This document shows positions 12,815 through 24,495 of a stretch of 64,000 bases of DNA, piece by piece. The notes under the pieces were generated by a model. It made no database searches, was not told where the DNA came from, and saw only the letters and a program-made list of their open reading frames with translations. The DNA is taken from positions 2,046,001 through 2,110,000 of the forward strand of contig NEEC01000015.1 of assembly GCA_002189035.1 (NCBI GenBank), given 5' to 3'. This DNA comes from Utricularia gibba. Taxonomy: Eukaryota; Streptophyta; Magnoliopsida; Lamiales; Lentibulariaceae. How positions within the stretch are numbered: position 1 is the stretch's first letter; each line of letters starts with the position of its first letter. Position numbers and translations under genes: made by a program.

Positions 12815-13590
12815 CCTCCACCGCCAACTCTCTCGAGCTTTCTTCTGTGTGTCTGTCTCCACCGCCGATTTAAACGACGTTGTTATACGGCCGGAGTTTG
12901 ATATTTTATTTTTTGTTTATTGTTTTTAACATTTGCTAAAATCTTAGAAAAAACATAAAATATATGCAATTTTAGATTGATTCCGGCACGGCGGCGTTAT
13001 TAGTTTCTGATTATATCGTCACAGTAGCAGTTTCTTGTCGAAGCCCATGATTCAGGAAAACGCTGTCATGCATGTGTTTCTCCGCCTCAGATCCGGGCAG
13101 GCCTCTGCTCCAACGACGCGCGCATTATTACAGGCACTTCGGTACTCAAAATTCTGTCGCAATTCGTTCAAATTGGATTTTGCCGATGGTTAGAGTCTAG
13201 CTTCATTCCGTCAATAGCATCGGATAGCAAGCGGCCCCACCGGAAGCGCAGTGTATCTCTTTTTCCGATGTCGGATTGCAATTTCATGAAGACCTGCAGA
13301 TGCCTGTATCTTCATGTACCAAAACCAAACGCTGATAAGCCTGCTTTTCTTCTAAAGTAAAAACGGAGATGTGGATTGTGGGTTTCTTCGAGAGCAAGAA
13401 CTGCTTTTACGTGGAAAGTTGAAGGAATGAAGTCAGGTCAGGTGGGGATGCTGCTTTTCTATTATTTTATTGTTTTCTGACTTTGGTTGCTTTCTTTGTG
13501 CGCACTCCAAGTCGTTGCGATGGGTATTAATAGCCCCAGACACCACTCGGAGCGATATAGCTTCAACCGCAAGGGTCTGAGAAGACGGAG
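12815..13590. promoter_or_regulatory. Divergent promoter region, GPAA1 / small Cys-motif protein
   Basis: These 776 bases separate the start codons of two genes transcribed away from each other. The half nearer GPAA1 is AT-rich; the other is of mixed composition. It should contain both promoters, but I could not identify convincing core elements or shared motifs. Confidence 0.4.
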
Positions 13591-14118
13591 ATGAGGAGAG
13601 AAGGGCGGCAACATGGGTTCGAAAGAACCTGCTATATCCGCCGTTCCAAGGGGAAAGTCGACGAAAACGATTCCCAATTCACGAAGGTGCCCTCGAAGCC
13701 AACAAATCATTCCAAGGTCACCGGGAAATGTCGCCGTACCCAGTGCCAAAGATGCCATCTCAACCCGCCGTGTAAGTCGAAGGACAAGAGGAAAGGAGCC
13801 CATAAGATGAAAAATGAGGGTAGCGGCTTTTGGTCGAAAGTCGTTACCGGTTCTTCTGCGACGGGGATGCTGGGCTTGCTGGAGAATGATGATTCTATGG
13901 ACTATGGGTATGAGCCCCAGATGGAAGAAACACATAGGCCCACGGACGGCGTTGAGATTCCGGAGATCACAGGAATTGAGGAACCTGCTGGAATTGAGAT
14001 TGGGATTGTTGAGGATGTGCATGGCACAGGGGGGTTCTATGAAGTGGGATTTGTTTGCTATCAGCTTGAAGAAGAAGAAGAAGAAGCAGAAGGCTGGTAT
14101 TTTGTGGAAGAAATGTGA
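13591..14118 (+). CDS. Small plant protein of unknown function with a C-x2-C-H motif
   Basis: A single open frame of 175 codons. Its centre reads CRRTQCQRCH followed by KSKDKRKGAHK, a Cys/His plus basic block that I associate with a poorly characterised plant family. The C-terminal half is acidic and ends in GFYEVGFVCYQLEEEEEE and a short aromatic tail. The 5' end is doubtful. A second frame starting at the ATG at 13613 begins MGSKEPAIS, and would run into the Cys-motif frame if the GGGG run at 13650-13653 had one more base. I therefore give the gene good odds but the start codon poor ones. I cannot assign a function; metal binding is a guess from the motif. Confidence 0.5.
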   Translation: MRREGRQHGFERTCYIRRSKGKVDENDSQFTKVPSKPTNHSKVTGKCRRTQCQRCHLNPPCKSKDKRKGAHKMKNEGSGFWSKVVTGSSATGMLGLLENDDSMDYGYEPQMEETHRPTDGVEIPEITGIEEPAGIEIGIVEDVHGTGGFYEVGFVCYQLEEEEEEAEGWYFVEEM

Positions 14119-14303
14119 TTCGTCACTTTTATATGCAATCAGTGTTTCTGTAAATGTTTCGTTGTTGATGATGATGCTGAACTTGACTCCCCAAGACGAC
14201 AACTTGAGATTGAATATGAATACACTTGAAGGTTGAAACTGTGCAACAAAAAATCCAATCTTCACTACATAGGTTCTTCACTTCCATATGAATACACTAA
14301 ATG

Positions 14304-16580
14304 TCATTGCTGAACAACATTCGGGGATTCATTCTCTCTGTCCATCCGATGACACCCAGCTTTGGCTGGATTTTTCATTGATGGACACTTCAATGGCGTA
14401 GGTGCTTGAGGTACTGAAGGACTTCCTTGCTTTTTGTTCGGAAAGCACTTAGGCCTGGGAATAAGCTTCTTGTATGTTTGATCAATCATGTTGTTTCGTT
14501 CCTTGTAAAACTCGGGCAAAGGACGAGCCTTGAAGCAGAAGCTGTAGGTCAGTTTTCTTGACTCTTCTCTAGATTTCTCCTGCGAAAGGCTTATTCTGAA
14601 TCAACATGGCTTTCAAAGTACAGAAACTGCAGAAGAACAAGCATGGCCTGAATAATGAACCTTCTGTGGCAGTGCTTTCTGTGGTTCAATAGAGTTGAAT
14701 TTCGCCTCGAGCTTCTGCAAGTTTTGGTGAAGGGGGGATGCAGGAAAAAGAGAAGCTTGGTAAAATATGGAGCACTGCACACAAATTAAGAAGAGATGTA
14801 CACAGGGGTTCTTGCCTGCTTTCTCTGTGTAGCTCTCTCCTCTGTTCTCAAAACAAACGGAGAAGAAACCAGCGGCGATCGTAACGTTTTCTGTAAAGCC
14901 GACAATGATGTGCTGCAGCTGAAAGGCAGTGCATCAGCATCAACAAAAGCCTACTCCGATATACAAGCTCAGGACTCACGCAGCTGATAAGACATGCCAT
15001 TTTGTTCCGGTGGTTTTGGCTCCTGAAGCAGATGACTTGCTTGGTGTCCTCATGCTGCGCATCAAACACATTGGTATGTGAAAGCGATTACAAAAAATCA
15101 TGTTCATGCATTTGTAAGATGAAAAGCTGGTTTCCAAGAACACATCACACCTTCTTGTCTGCGATCCAGGGGTAACAGTCCCAGCTTTATATGCCTACAA
15201 CGGAGATCAGAATATCAGAACCATGACTCCACGGATAGAACATAAAAACCAGTAGAATGTAGAGAAAGTCAGCACATATGGTGTCCTGATAGGAGTCCTG
15301 CAATCCTTCCATGATCGATCAGGAGCTACCCTTGAAGTTGTTTGAGAAACTGAAGACTCATTTTTCTCATACTCTTTACCGAACATTCCATCAGGTAATT
15401 TGCGGGAAGGCTTTTGAGATGATCTTTCTGTTTTATCCAAGTTCACAGCTTGCTTGCTCGTGGTTCTGACTGCTCCACCACAAGAGTTAGCTCGGTTAAC
15501 AGGTGCTAACAGAGAGATCAACAACGAGCGATTCGGCTTCTCTGTGCTTGTCTTGGATGGATCACCCTCACAAGAGATGCAACCATCCTCCTGCATAAAA
15601 CACAAGCATCAGCAGACAAAGCTTGGAATTTGACAAGTTGGGTTCCCACTTCCTAATTGAAATTTGTACGGTATGTAGCAAGGCCACAGGCAAGCAAGCA
15701 TCTCTCACCAGAAGCAGAGGCTTTTCCATCTGGGAACTCCCTGTGCAGTCCAAACTCAGTGTCTTATCTTGAGTTTCAAGATCATTGAGGCGCTCGAATG
15801 CGTTTCGTTCTGGATGAATCTCATCTACAGGTTCGTTCTCTGAAATTACACTTCTTTTCTCCTCTACACAAATCTCCGAGGCAGAAGTGGGACGACTCTG
15901 AAGCTGGGCATCTCCCACTTCTTCACTGGCTTCAAATGGAGATCTGATGGCCAATCCTTGCTGATCATCTTCATCATCATCATTGCCAGTTCCAACGGTG
16001 TCTTGTCCTGCCAAGGCAGCAGCCTTTTTAGCTGCAATGCTCTTGTAATGAGCTTCGAAGAAAGCCTTCTTCGCCGCTACCGATCCCGGTTGTGCGTACC
16101 TTGCAGCCTCTTCCGCATAACTTTTGTTGGAGGAAAATTTAGTCCATGCACTGTCACTCGCCAAACTTTCATTCATAAATCTTCCCAATGAAATAGAGTC
16201 ACTAAGAGCAAGCATCAGATTATCCTGCAACAGTGAAAATTTTCAAAACCCGAAATGAAAAACACTGAATCCGACACAAGATTTGATGATCTAATCCTCA
16301 AGAGGAGCAGCAGAACACACAGAAACACGGTGGTTATGCTCTAGTATCTGCCTCAATCATACCAATGAGCCACGCAGTTTGATGAACACACAAGCTTCCA
16401 ATTTTCAAACGCTAGATTCAGTATGTGTAAAAGAAATCGCCATAAACCACTCCATTTTTCTTCCCAACTAGAGAAAAAAGTCATGAGCTGCACAAGTGAA
16501 CTGTAATAATACATCGAGCCCACCTGCTTGAAGGGTGAAGCATACGAGAACCCATGAAGCAAATAAGTAGACTCTGCCAT
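14304..16580 (-). CDS. WDL: WVD2-LIKE / TPX2-domain microtubule-associated protein
   Basis: Eight coding exons (16524-16580, 15709-16224, 15276-15590, 15151-15194, 14980-15054, 14816-14918, 14661-14714, 14304-14579) sum to exactly 480 codons. Family marks are SISLGRFMNESLASDSAWTK near the N-terminus, then RYAQPGSVAAKKAFFEAHYK. The C-terminal TPX2 region has FVLRTEERATQRKQ, KLEAKFNSIEPQKALPQ and SFCFKARPLPEFYKERN. These proteins bind and bundle cortical microtubules and influence cell elongation and organ twisting. The middle is low-complexity, rich in Ser and Thr. The intron between exons 6 and 7 starts with GC instead of GT (AG|GCAAG context). The frame works throughout with that splice. Which WDL paralogue it is remains open. 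Confidence 0.85.
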
Positions 16581-17210
16581 TGTTCTTCGACAGCGGAGAA
16601 AAAGAAACTAAAATCACAAACGGCAGGAATCCTTCAGAACCCAGAAGTATTAACATATGCCCAGTTTTTATACAAGTCGTTGGGTTGAGTTGCATAACAC
16701 ACAAATTCGAAATTTGAATGAAAAGGAGAGCGTCGCGTGGTATGGAAAGCTGAGAGCTGAAGCTTTCAGATTACGACCCCCACTTTTTCAATACTTTTTC
16801 GAGAGCCACTTTCTCGCCATCTTCCCCTCCATCACAGTAAACCCACCCTCACAGGCTTTGAAATGAAAGGGGAGCGAGGGGCCCCACCTGTCCAACGTTC
16901 AAGTTTCCATGCTTACCACTTTCAAGCGTACCAGCCACGTTGCAAAAAGATCAAATCTTGCGAACATGTGTGCTCAAAAACCTCGGAAATTGCTCTTTTT
17001 TGCGTTTTATCAACGTTTTATTTAACTATAATGTTGAAAAGTTGTGTTCTTGAGTGAAGGAAGATGAGCTGGGAATGACTAGACAGAATGGCATATTCAC
17101 AATAGCTTCCTGTGTTCGTCGCATACACGAGCGGATGTAAATGCAGTCGCCTCTTACAAACCAGCAGCAGCTTTCCCACAGCTTCTCCATGGCGTTGCAT
17201 GATTACTTCC
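16581..17210. other. Spacer between WDL and MAP kinase genes
   Basis: Both neighbours are on the minus strand, so this holds the WDL promoter and leader and the MAP kinase 3' region. I see no coding exon, RNA gene or repeat. Confidence 0.45.
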
Positions 17211-18296
17211 CTATAGTCTCCGGATGAAACATCTGATTATCTCGTCCATAATGATATCCCGGAGCTCCCTCTCCCCATAACTGCCATTGATGCTGAAGAT
17301 CAATCTTTTCCTCGCCGGAGAAAATGTGGTTGGATCGAACAGTTCCTGGAGGTAAGGGTGACGCAGAGCCCCCTCAGCTGTAATCCTTTTCGCAGGATTC
17401 AGAGCAAGCATTTTGGACAGAAGATCGATCGCCAGAGGATCGGCTTCTGGAAACAGAAAAAAAAATTTAGCTGCCCCTGCAACATTCAATGATTCAACGA
17501 GTTTCAGCTCTTCAGGGTGGTCTATGAACTCCAAATCCGACGCCGACTGGAACCCGATTGTTCCCATTATGAGCTCCAGTTGATTCATCCGATTCACTCC
17601 TGGGAAAATCGGCCTCCTTCCAAGAAGCTCCGCGAATATGCACCCAACCGACCACACATCAATGGCGGCACTGTAGCTCCGGCAACACAGAAGCACCTCG
17701 GGTGCCCGATACCATCTGCTTGCGACGTACTCTGTGGGCAACTCCCCTGTATTGGACGCAGTGCATGCTAGCCCGAAATCTCCAATCGTAAGGTCGTAGG
17801 TGGCGTTGATGAATATATTCGCCGGCTTCAGATCCCGGTGCAGAACATTCGCCGAGTGCAGATAGCTAAGGCCGTTTAATATCTGGAACAAGAAGAAACC
17901 ACATTCTCCCTGTACCAGAGGGTCTGGCGACCGGATCATGCGATTGAGGTCGGTGTCCATCAGGTTGTAGACCATGTAAACTTCGTTGAAATCACAAGAG
18001 CTCGCAGGGATCATCACGTCCTTCAGCGATATCACATTGGGGTGATGCAGATTCTTCAACAGGTAAATCTCCCTGATGATGCTAACGGTGTTGCCCCGGT
18101 AGCCAAACGCATCACCGATCTTCTTGATGGCCACTTTCTCGCCCGTCGCTTGGTTGAAGGATGAAACGACCGTACCGGAAGCACCTCGGCCGAGGATCTT
18201 GATGGGAATGTAGTTGGAGTCGACTTCGAAGGCGGAGCCGTCTTCCAGCGTGTAGCAGTCCTTCTTGGGCGGCTCGTAAAACCGAATGCTCTTCAT
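17211..18296 (-). CDS. Divergent intronless MAP kinase with TEY activation motif
   Basis: A single exon of 361 residues with all kinase landmarks: glycine loop GRGASGTVV (36-44), catalytic lysine in VAIKK (58), HRDLKPAN (153-160), DFG (173-175), activation motif TEY (188-190), RWYRAPE (194-200), and DVWSVGCIFAELLGR. It most resembles plant group C MAP kinases in the N-terminal lead-in to the glycine loop, in MDTDL, and in the short C-terminal extension ending in DEI plus a basic tail. Several normally fixed positions differ, for example VASRWYRAPEVLL for the usual VVTRWYRAPELLL and KPAN for KPGN. Plant group C genes usually have one intron. MAP kinases phosphorylate Ser/Thr-Pro sites downstream of MAPK kinases. 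The start at 18296 begins MKSIRFYEPP; the frame is open to 18413. It reads as an intact, probably active kinase. Confidence 0.87.
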   Translation of the reverse strand: MKSIRFYEPPKKDCYTLEDGSAFEVDSNYIPIKILGRGASGTVVSSFNQATGEKVAIKKIGDAFGYRGNTVSIIREIYLLKNLHHPNVISLKDVMIPASSCDFNEVYMVYNLMDTDLNRMIRSPDPLVQGECGFFLFQILNGLSYLHSANVLHRDLKPANIFINATYDLTIGDFGLACTASNTGELPTEYVASRWYRAPEVLLCCRSYSAAIDVWSVGCIFAELLGRRPIFPGVNRMNQLELIMGTIGFQSASDLEFIDHPEELKLVESLNVAGAAKFFFLFPEADPLAIDLLSKMLALNPAKRITAEGALRHPYLQELFDPTTFSPARKRLIFSINGSYGERELRDIIMDEIIRCFIRRL

Positions 18297-19253
18297 CGGA
18301 GAAGCGTTTCTCAGCTCTTGTTCCCACTTCGCCGCCGCCTCCGGGAAGAGTAACGAGAAGAAGAGTGGTGGCTGGTGCAGAGAGAAGGATGGATTATGTA
18401 AAGTATATTGCACCCGGGAGTCAAATTAAGGTAACTTTACGATCTGTCAGATATTAACAGCCGTAATCTTCCAGATATTTTTATTATTTTAATACGTATC
18501 CAGTAACCGAACGCCACGTTTATCCTTTTCGTTACACCCCACCGTACTGGAATATTTCTCATTGGGCGCACACAAATCCTATATTTTTTTAAAATCTTTT
18601 TAATTGATTTTTTTTGTTAATTTTGAGACGTTGTTAACCGTTGGATCACAAGCGTCGGCAAATTCATTCCATCCGTTGAACGAAAACCCTAACTTCATCT
18701 TTAGCTCGCAAAGTAAAAAAATTCAAGTAATTGAGAAAAGACGAGGGGCTGCCTTGTCATGTACATTTCTCCAGATTGGCAGCGCAGCTCTGATTCAGTC
18801 TTCAAAAAGTTCGTTATTCAAGTTGGTTAACGCAAAGTAAGCTCTACAACCAAATGCAAAATCCTGGACTATATAGCAAGAGTAGCCACAGGGAACTCAC
18901 AGGTCACAATAATTAAGAAAAACGTTTCAATTGTATCTAAAAAGCTCAAATGAAGAAGACCTCCCCCCTATATGCTATCTACGTTCCTCGTCTCCTGGGC
19001 ACTATAAGCCTTAACTGGGTTTCATGAGTTTTGCTGGAACAACCATCAACTTATTCCCTCTTTCACCCAAAACAAATCAATTGCAACATCTTTTAACTTT
19101 CTACAACCGCATGCATATGAATCTTGTTTGAAAACAAAACAAGGACCTCAGTAGCAGATAGACACATCCGTAAAGGCAAAATGAGTAAAAGATATATGAT
19201 GTGGGAGTAAGGTTAGGAGCCAACAGTGTAACACAATGCAAGCATCTTGCTTT
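18297..19253. other. MAP kinase promoter and TOL 3' region
   Basis: The left part is the likely promoter of the minus-strand MAP kinase gene, with AT-rich stretches and a telo-box-like AAACCCTAA at 18684-18692. The right part should be the 3' untranslated region of the TOL gene. No coding exon or repeat was recognised. Confidence 0.4.
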
Positions 19254-22200
19254 TCACGTACTCCCTGGTTTACCTGGTGTGCTTTTTCCTGGTTTGAATT
19301 TTGAGATATCAACAAGGTCTCCAAATAGCTTGTCCTCTGGCTTTGAAGGCCTTGGGGTGGAGTATAGGACGATGCGTAAGAAACTGATGGTGTGCTGTTG
19401 TCCTGCATAGACAGCCCATACATGCTGTGCTGGAGGAACTGTGCGTTTTGGAACTGACCTTGGCTCTGACCATGGCCATAGCCGTATCCACCAATCTGGT
19501 CACTGTATATCGGCTGACCATACATATAACCCAACTGACCAGGCTGCATTTGTTGAGGATACATAACCGGTTGGAAATGACCTGGAAAGGGCTGAGGCTG
19601 CATGCTCATCTTTTGGTTGCTTTGCATAGCTTGATTGCTGATGGTTGTTGGATTCCCACCGTTGTACATGCCTGTTGCATGATCATTTGCTCCAATTGCA
19701 GATCCTGAAACCTGAGGGAACGGGGCCTGAAAAGGGTGGTTCTGCATGCCCATCATTTGATTGCTCTGCATAGCTTGATTGTTGACTGCTGTTGAACTCC
19801 CACCATCGTACATAGTAGTTGGTTGGTCATTTACCATAGTTGATCCTACGGCGTAGGATCCATTTGCGGATGGAGGGGGGTAACTGACTACCACTTGTGT
19901 GGCTTGCACTTGTTGGGGCTGGCTAACACTGGGTAGACTTTCATCTAACTGTGCTTCCCAAGGAGGAGGAGGGAATGCGCTGCCACTGCTCTGAGCACCT
20001 AGCAAGGTAAAGGCAATGTTTATATCTACTTCTAACAGGGGTTTCTTGAGTGCCAATAACAAAAACATTTCTTAGATTGCAATCTTCTCCAAGTGTCCAA
20101 ATCCTTCTCAATAGTTGGTGACGGGTGAAAAAGCAAAAATTGATTTTTTTATTTTGGGTAAATCTGATTATTTATTATAGCATTTTTAAATATATGAAAT
20201 TATGTGCTCTACAGACCAAAGATGTGCTCTGAGACTTCTATAAAGCAAATGGTTTGAAAGGCGTACCATAAACCGGCGAGGGTGACTGTTCTTGATGGGC
20301 TGTCTGACCATTCCAGGGGGCAGCAGAAACTGGAACGGGGCCGGAAACATTACCATTTGAGTATAAAGTTGCCTGTGGAGACTGGAAACCCGGTTGTAAA
20401 GACTGAGGTTGTCCAACAGGATTTAGAGATTGATGCCCAGTATTTTGAGAGTACATATCAGAAAGTACAAGGGCATTTTGCTCGGATGGAAGAGGGCCTG
20501 GTCGATGAGTGTCTCCCACAGATACAATGGTAAGTGAGCTTGATGTAGGTGAGCTGAAATTATCCCCACTCAAAAGATCTATCATTGGGTCCACCTTCAC
20601 CAGCGTTGTAACTGAATTGCTGGTTTCTGGAGTGGCGGGAATTGCTGACTGCAATCCCAAGCTTGTACTAGATGCAGCACTACAAAATGAATTCAGTTTC
20701 ATGAAGAAAGTGTTCTTTTATTGTTTTGAAAATCTCCAAAAACATGTGTGAAAAAAACGGTGCCCATACGATGCTTCACAGTTAAATAGCAGCATATACC
20801 TCTCGGCAGCAGGTTTCCTATCATCAGTGTCAAGAAGAGGGAGATCAACTGGCACCAAAGCTAGAGAAGGCCCAGCTTCCACTTTCTTCTGTGGAATTGG
20901 GGTAGTTCCGGAGGCGATTGACTCATATTTAGCAAGTACACGCTGCAAATCATCATTCAACGCCAACCCTTGGCACAATAGTGATTCATCGCTACAATAG
21001 AACAAAAAAAATGAAAAAAACATAACTTATTCTCAGATGAAGGCATAGAAAAATAAAATGATCAACATATAAATAAAACTAGATAAGCTAGAAAAGGACA
21101 CCGGTCCTTACGCTGTTGAGTTAATAAAGTGAACTACCCTTTGCTTGTAGTTACGACATTGTTCAACCAAATCAACAATAACCTCCTGTTTAAGCCCCTG
21201 TGACACAAAAAACAAACTTTCCGTATCAGGAAGTCCATGACACTGAAATCCAACAAAATAATTGGTAAAACACTGTATGCTATTGCATTATGTAATTCTA
21301 CAATTTGAAGGCCATAACTTGATCCTACCTCTTTGTTACTGGGATCTAGAGCACTCAACATTTCAGTAAGGACGTCCATGATACCGCGTGCATTTTGTAA
21401 TTCTTCCACGCTGATATTTAAGCAGTCAACATAAAAAAAACCATCAAGATAGCAGATGCAAGTATTTGTTGAAGCACAATGAAAGCAACATTGAGTGAAA
21501 GAAGAGCACCGAAAGGAAATATGTAAATATAATATAAAGAATATTTAGTACAAAACACACCTTAAGGTTGGAAGGTCCGCTGCCGCAGAGGGCTCAGCTT
21601 CAGCTCTAGATTCAGAGTTGCGAATATTTTGTGGATAAGATGACAATGGATGTGTCTGTGGTGGAGTGAACAGCGGGACAGATCCCTCAGGTCGCTGAGG
21701 GAAGACCACCCCAATATTCTGATAAGAGCCATTTAGAATAGAGATCAGCGAACTTAAAAAAGATGTGAAAACAAAAGACAGACAAGGCTGATGAAAGGCA
21801 TACTAATAAATCACGGTATGCAGCATAGTATTGGGGATATTTGGCCCTGGCTCCTCCGAAAGCTTCTTGCCATGTATCTATCAGAATCAATATCTTCTCC
21901 CTTACGTATATATCAGGCTGCAGTGCAAAGTTCAGGAACTCTAAAAGATACAGAAAATGAATAATATTATGGTATCACCAATCCGTTACCCAATTACCTT
22001 CTTTTTCACTATTTTCACCATGTCATGAGGTAAATCTTTCTCTGAAACATGCATATGGACAATATCACCACAATTCTTCACAATAGTCTCTAAGAGCTAC
22101 GAAGTGAAAACAGTTTTTCATCAATGGAAATGAAATTTTAGTTGGAATACAAACAAAACCTAAGACAAAGGCATCGTCTAAACAAAAGGGTCTTACCGTT

Positions 22201-22704
22201 AAGGCAAGAAGCTGGGTTTTGGGGTTTTTGCTAGAGAGACGTTTCTTTATACCTTTCACAACATCCTTTGCTTGTCTGAGTGAACAGAAATTCAAATTTA
22301 AAGTGTAAAGAAAAACTACATCAAGAAACTGTCGAAATGCGTCAAACTTAGGATGGGATGCCTATATTCACACAGAACCCATACGAATTCCAAATGTGGG
22401 GATGGAAATCCATTGCCGTAAACTCGTTTGAGCTTCCACAAAACATTGCATTGATTCAAAAAAAGAAACCTCGAAATAATTTCAGGAAAACATGTACTTT
22501 AACGCCGAGAGCATAATTCGTGAAGGATCAAAGCCAAACTTAGAGGAAAAACGCCGACAGATAAGCAAACTGAAAAGGTGAAAAAAAAAGAAGACAGAAT
22601 TACTCGGGATCGTGATTGCAAACATCACAGATCTCAATATTCATCGCCCAATCAGGTCCAATCAGCATGGAGCTCGTCGCCCTTTCCACGAGAGAATTCA
22701 CCAT
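19254..22704 (-). CDS. TOL: TOM1-LIKE (TOL) protein with VHS and GAT domains, frameshifted near the C-terminus
   Basis: Ten coding exons run from [20 protein letters not shown] (ATG at 22704) to TGA at 19254-19256. The VHS domain covers exons 1-4, with [36 protein letters not shown] and [14 protein letters not shown]. The GAT domain spans exons 6-8. Then comes a long Gln/Pro/Met-rich tail. TOL proteins act like an ESCRT-0: they bind ubiquitinated plasma-membrane cargo and send it to the vacuole. The conserved C-terminal motif [20 protein letters not shown] is present but one frame off from the tail before it. The shift lies at the GGGG run 19354-19357 (plus strand). The ten exons sum to 2069 bases; one more makes 690 full codons. 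Uncorrected, the protein ends at 19148 with an unrelated tail. Confidence 0.88.
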
Positions 22705-23207
22705 CCTCACCTCTGTCAACCAGCAAAACCCTCACCGGCGTAAGAAAAAGCTTAACAAAATCCAAACATTCCCCTTCCAACGACGCCTACTCCGGCAACT
22801 GATTCCTCTCTAGACACAAAAATCAGAAAATGCTACCTACGCTCGGAGATACGATCGTTGATTTCAACGAGTTGCGTTGAAAAATATGCTTTTTATGGGA
22901 GTTTATTTCAGAATTAAAATCAGTCTCAGCCAATCGGATAAGTACACGTTGGAGAGTCCCGACCGTAGATATCGCCGCCGACTACCGGCATCGGGCGGCC
23001 CCAATTTGTTGGACAGCACAACAAGTACGCACTGGGTTTAGTGCGCCATGTCATCAAAATGCTCTTTTTCATAAATCGATTAAAAAAATTGTAGTTGGAT
23101 TCTCTTCAGGAAATTGGCCAGAATTGCAAACAAAATCTTGAAATCCCTAGCAGGGTTGCTGCGATCGTGGAAAGGGGTGAGCATATGAAGTAGAATTATC
23201 AGAAACA
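22705..23207. promoter_or_regulatory. Divergent promoter region, TOL / membrane protein
   Basis: Just over 500 bases separate the start codons of TOL (-) and the membrane protein gene (+), so the two probably share or abut promoters. The stretch is of mixed composition with GC-rich patches near 22.95-23.0 kb. No definite core element is called. Confidence 0.45.
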
Positions 23208-24495
23208 ATGGCAATGATCAGCGACGCCCTCCGGCAGGCGTTCATGCCGAAGCAAGAGTACGAGAGTCTTCGTGAGGAGGAGAAGGCATCGCGGAAGCCT
23301 TTGATTTTCGCTGCGGTAGGCCTGATTTGCCTTCTTCTGTTTGTGCCAACTGCTATTAGCTTGAAGATTGTGTTTCCCGATGACAATTTAAGGCGGCCGT
23401 TCTGCCACCCCATTTCGGTTAATTTTACGGCGTTGGTGGTCAGTGGCCGAGGAGGCAAAGAATTGGACCTTTCTCCTGGTGCATTTTCTTTGACTGATCA
23501 GGAGACCGTGGATTATTACTGGATGGTGGTGTTTCTTCCTTCGGCGATGCTTTTTGCTGCATCTGTGGTGTACTTGGTTGCAGGTAGGGCGGAAATTTTC
23601 TTGTTTGTAATGATACTTACTTTATTGATCTTCTGCTTAGTGAGTTAAACTTACTGTTATTGATGGTCATTGCAATGATATTGTGCTCCACAAGTTAAAT
23701 TTATCACCGGGAACAATTTGAGATTCCGAACGTATCCTGGGATGCTTCAGAGGATCACCTGTTAGAATCCAGAAAATTATAGATCACTTGCTGTTTCTAA
23801 ATCGCGCAATTTTCTTTTCCTACACTTGAAAGATGTTGTTATGTAGCCCCATTGTGTAATCAAGCACGGTGTAAGGTGATCCAGAACAGCTCAAACGTGT
23901 TATCATCTATACTGCAGGAGTCATTGTTGCTTATACTGCTCCTGCGCCTCATATGTGTTTGAGGGTGGTCCAGAACAGTTGCTGCTGTTCCAGGAGAGGT
24001 GCATTTTCCCCACCCTTCTGTATGTTTTAACAGGTCTCTCAGGAATGGTTGCTGCATTTGAGCTTTTCATCATTCACCAGTTCAGCAACTTTTGTTCATC
24101 ATCCTTCCATAATTTTCGTATATGATCTCAGGTACTTACTTTCTTTTTGCATTGACAGGAGGTGTAGGATGCTTATCCTCGTGAACTTAATATTTGCAGC
24201 CGCGTTTGGTCTTCTCGCTGCATTTCTTGGGTCAACTCTCCTCACACTTAGCAGCAGTTGCTCCAAACCTCTGTTTTGGTGCTATGAGATTTCATCATGG
24301 GGCTTAGTCATTCTCCATGGAGGAGCTGCTTTCTTCCTCCAAAGAAAAGCAGGCAATTTTTCCAGTCAGAGCATCGGCATAGAGATGCTTGAAGCCAACC
24401 CGATACAAATCACACCCGAATTGGAGAAACGTGTGCATGAGAGCTTTAAATCATGGATAGGACCAACTTCCCTATCCTCGGATGAAGAAGAATAA
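23208..24495 (+). CDS. Plant membrane protein of unknown function with about four transmembrane helices (frameshifted)
   Basis: Three exons (23208-23583, 23918-23998, 24159-24495). Exon 1 gives a cytosolic start MAMISDALRQAFMPKQEYE, a first hydrophobic helix (IFAAVGLICLLLFVPTAIS), a conserved LTDQETVDYYWMVVFLPSA block and a second helix. Exon 2 gives VAYTAPAPH and a Cys-rich segment ending in SRRG. Exon 3 gives two more helices and an acidic tail ending SSDEEE. It resembles a conserved plant family without a known role. Exon phases disagree. The three exons sum to 794 bases, and reading through from exon 2 into exon 3 hits a stop. One extra base near 24163-24166 (GTGTAGG) restores the conserved GGVR join. 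Read as it stands, the last two helices are lost. Confidence 0.72.
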
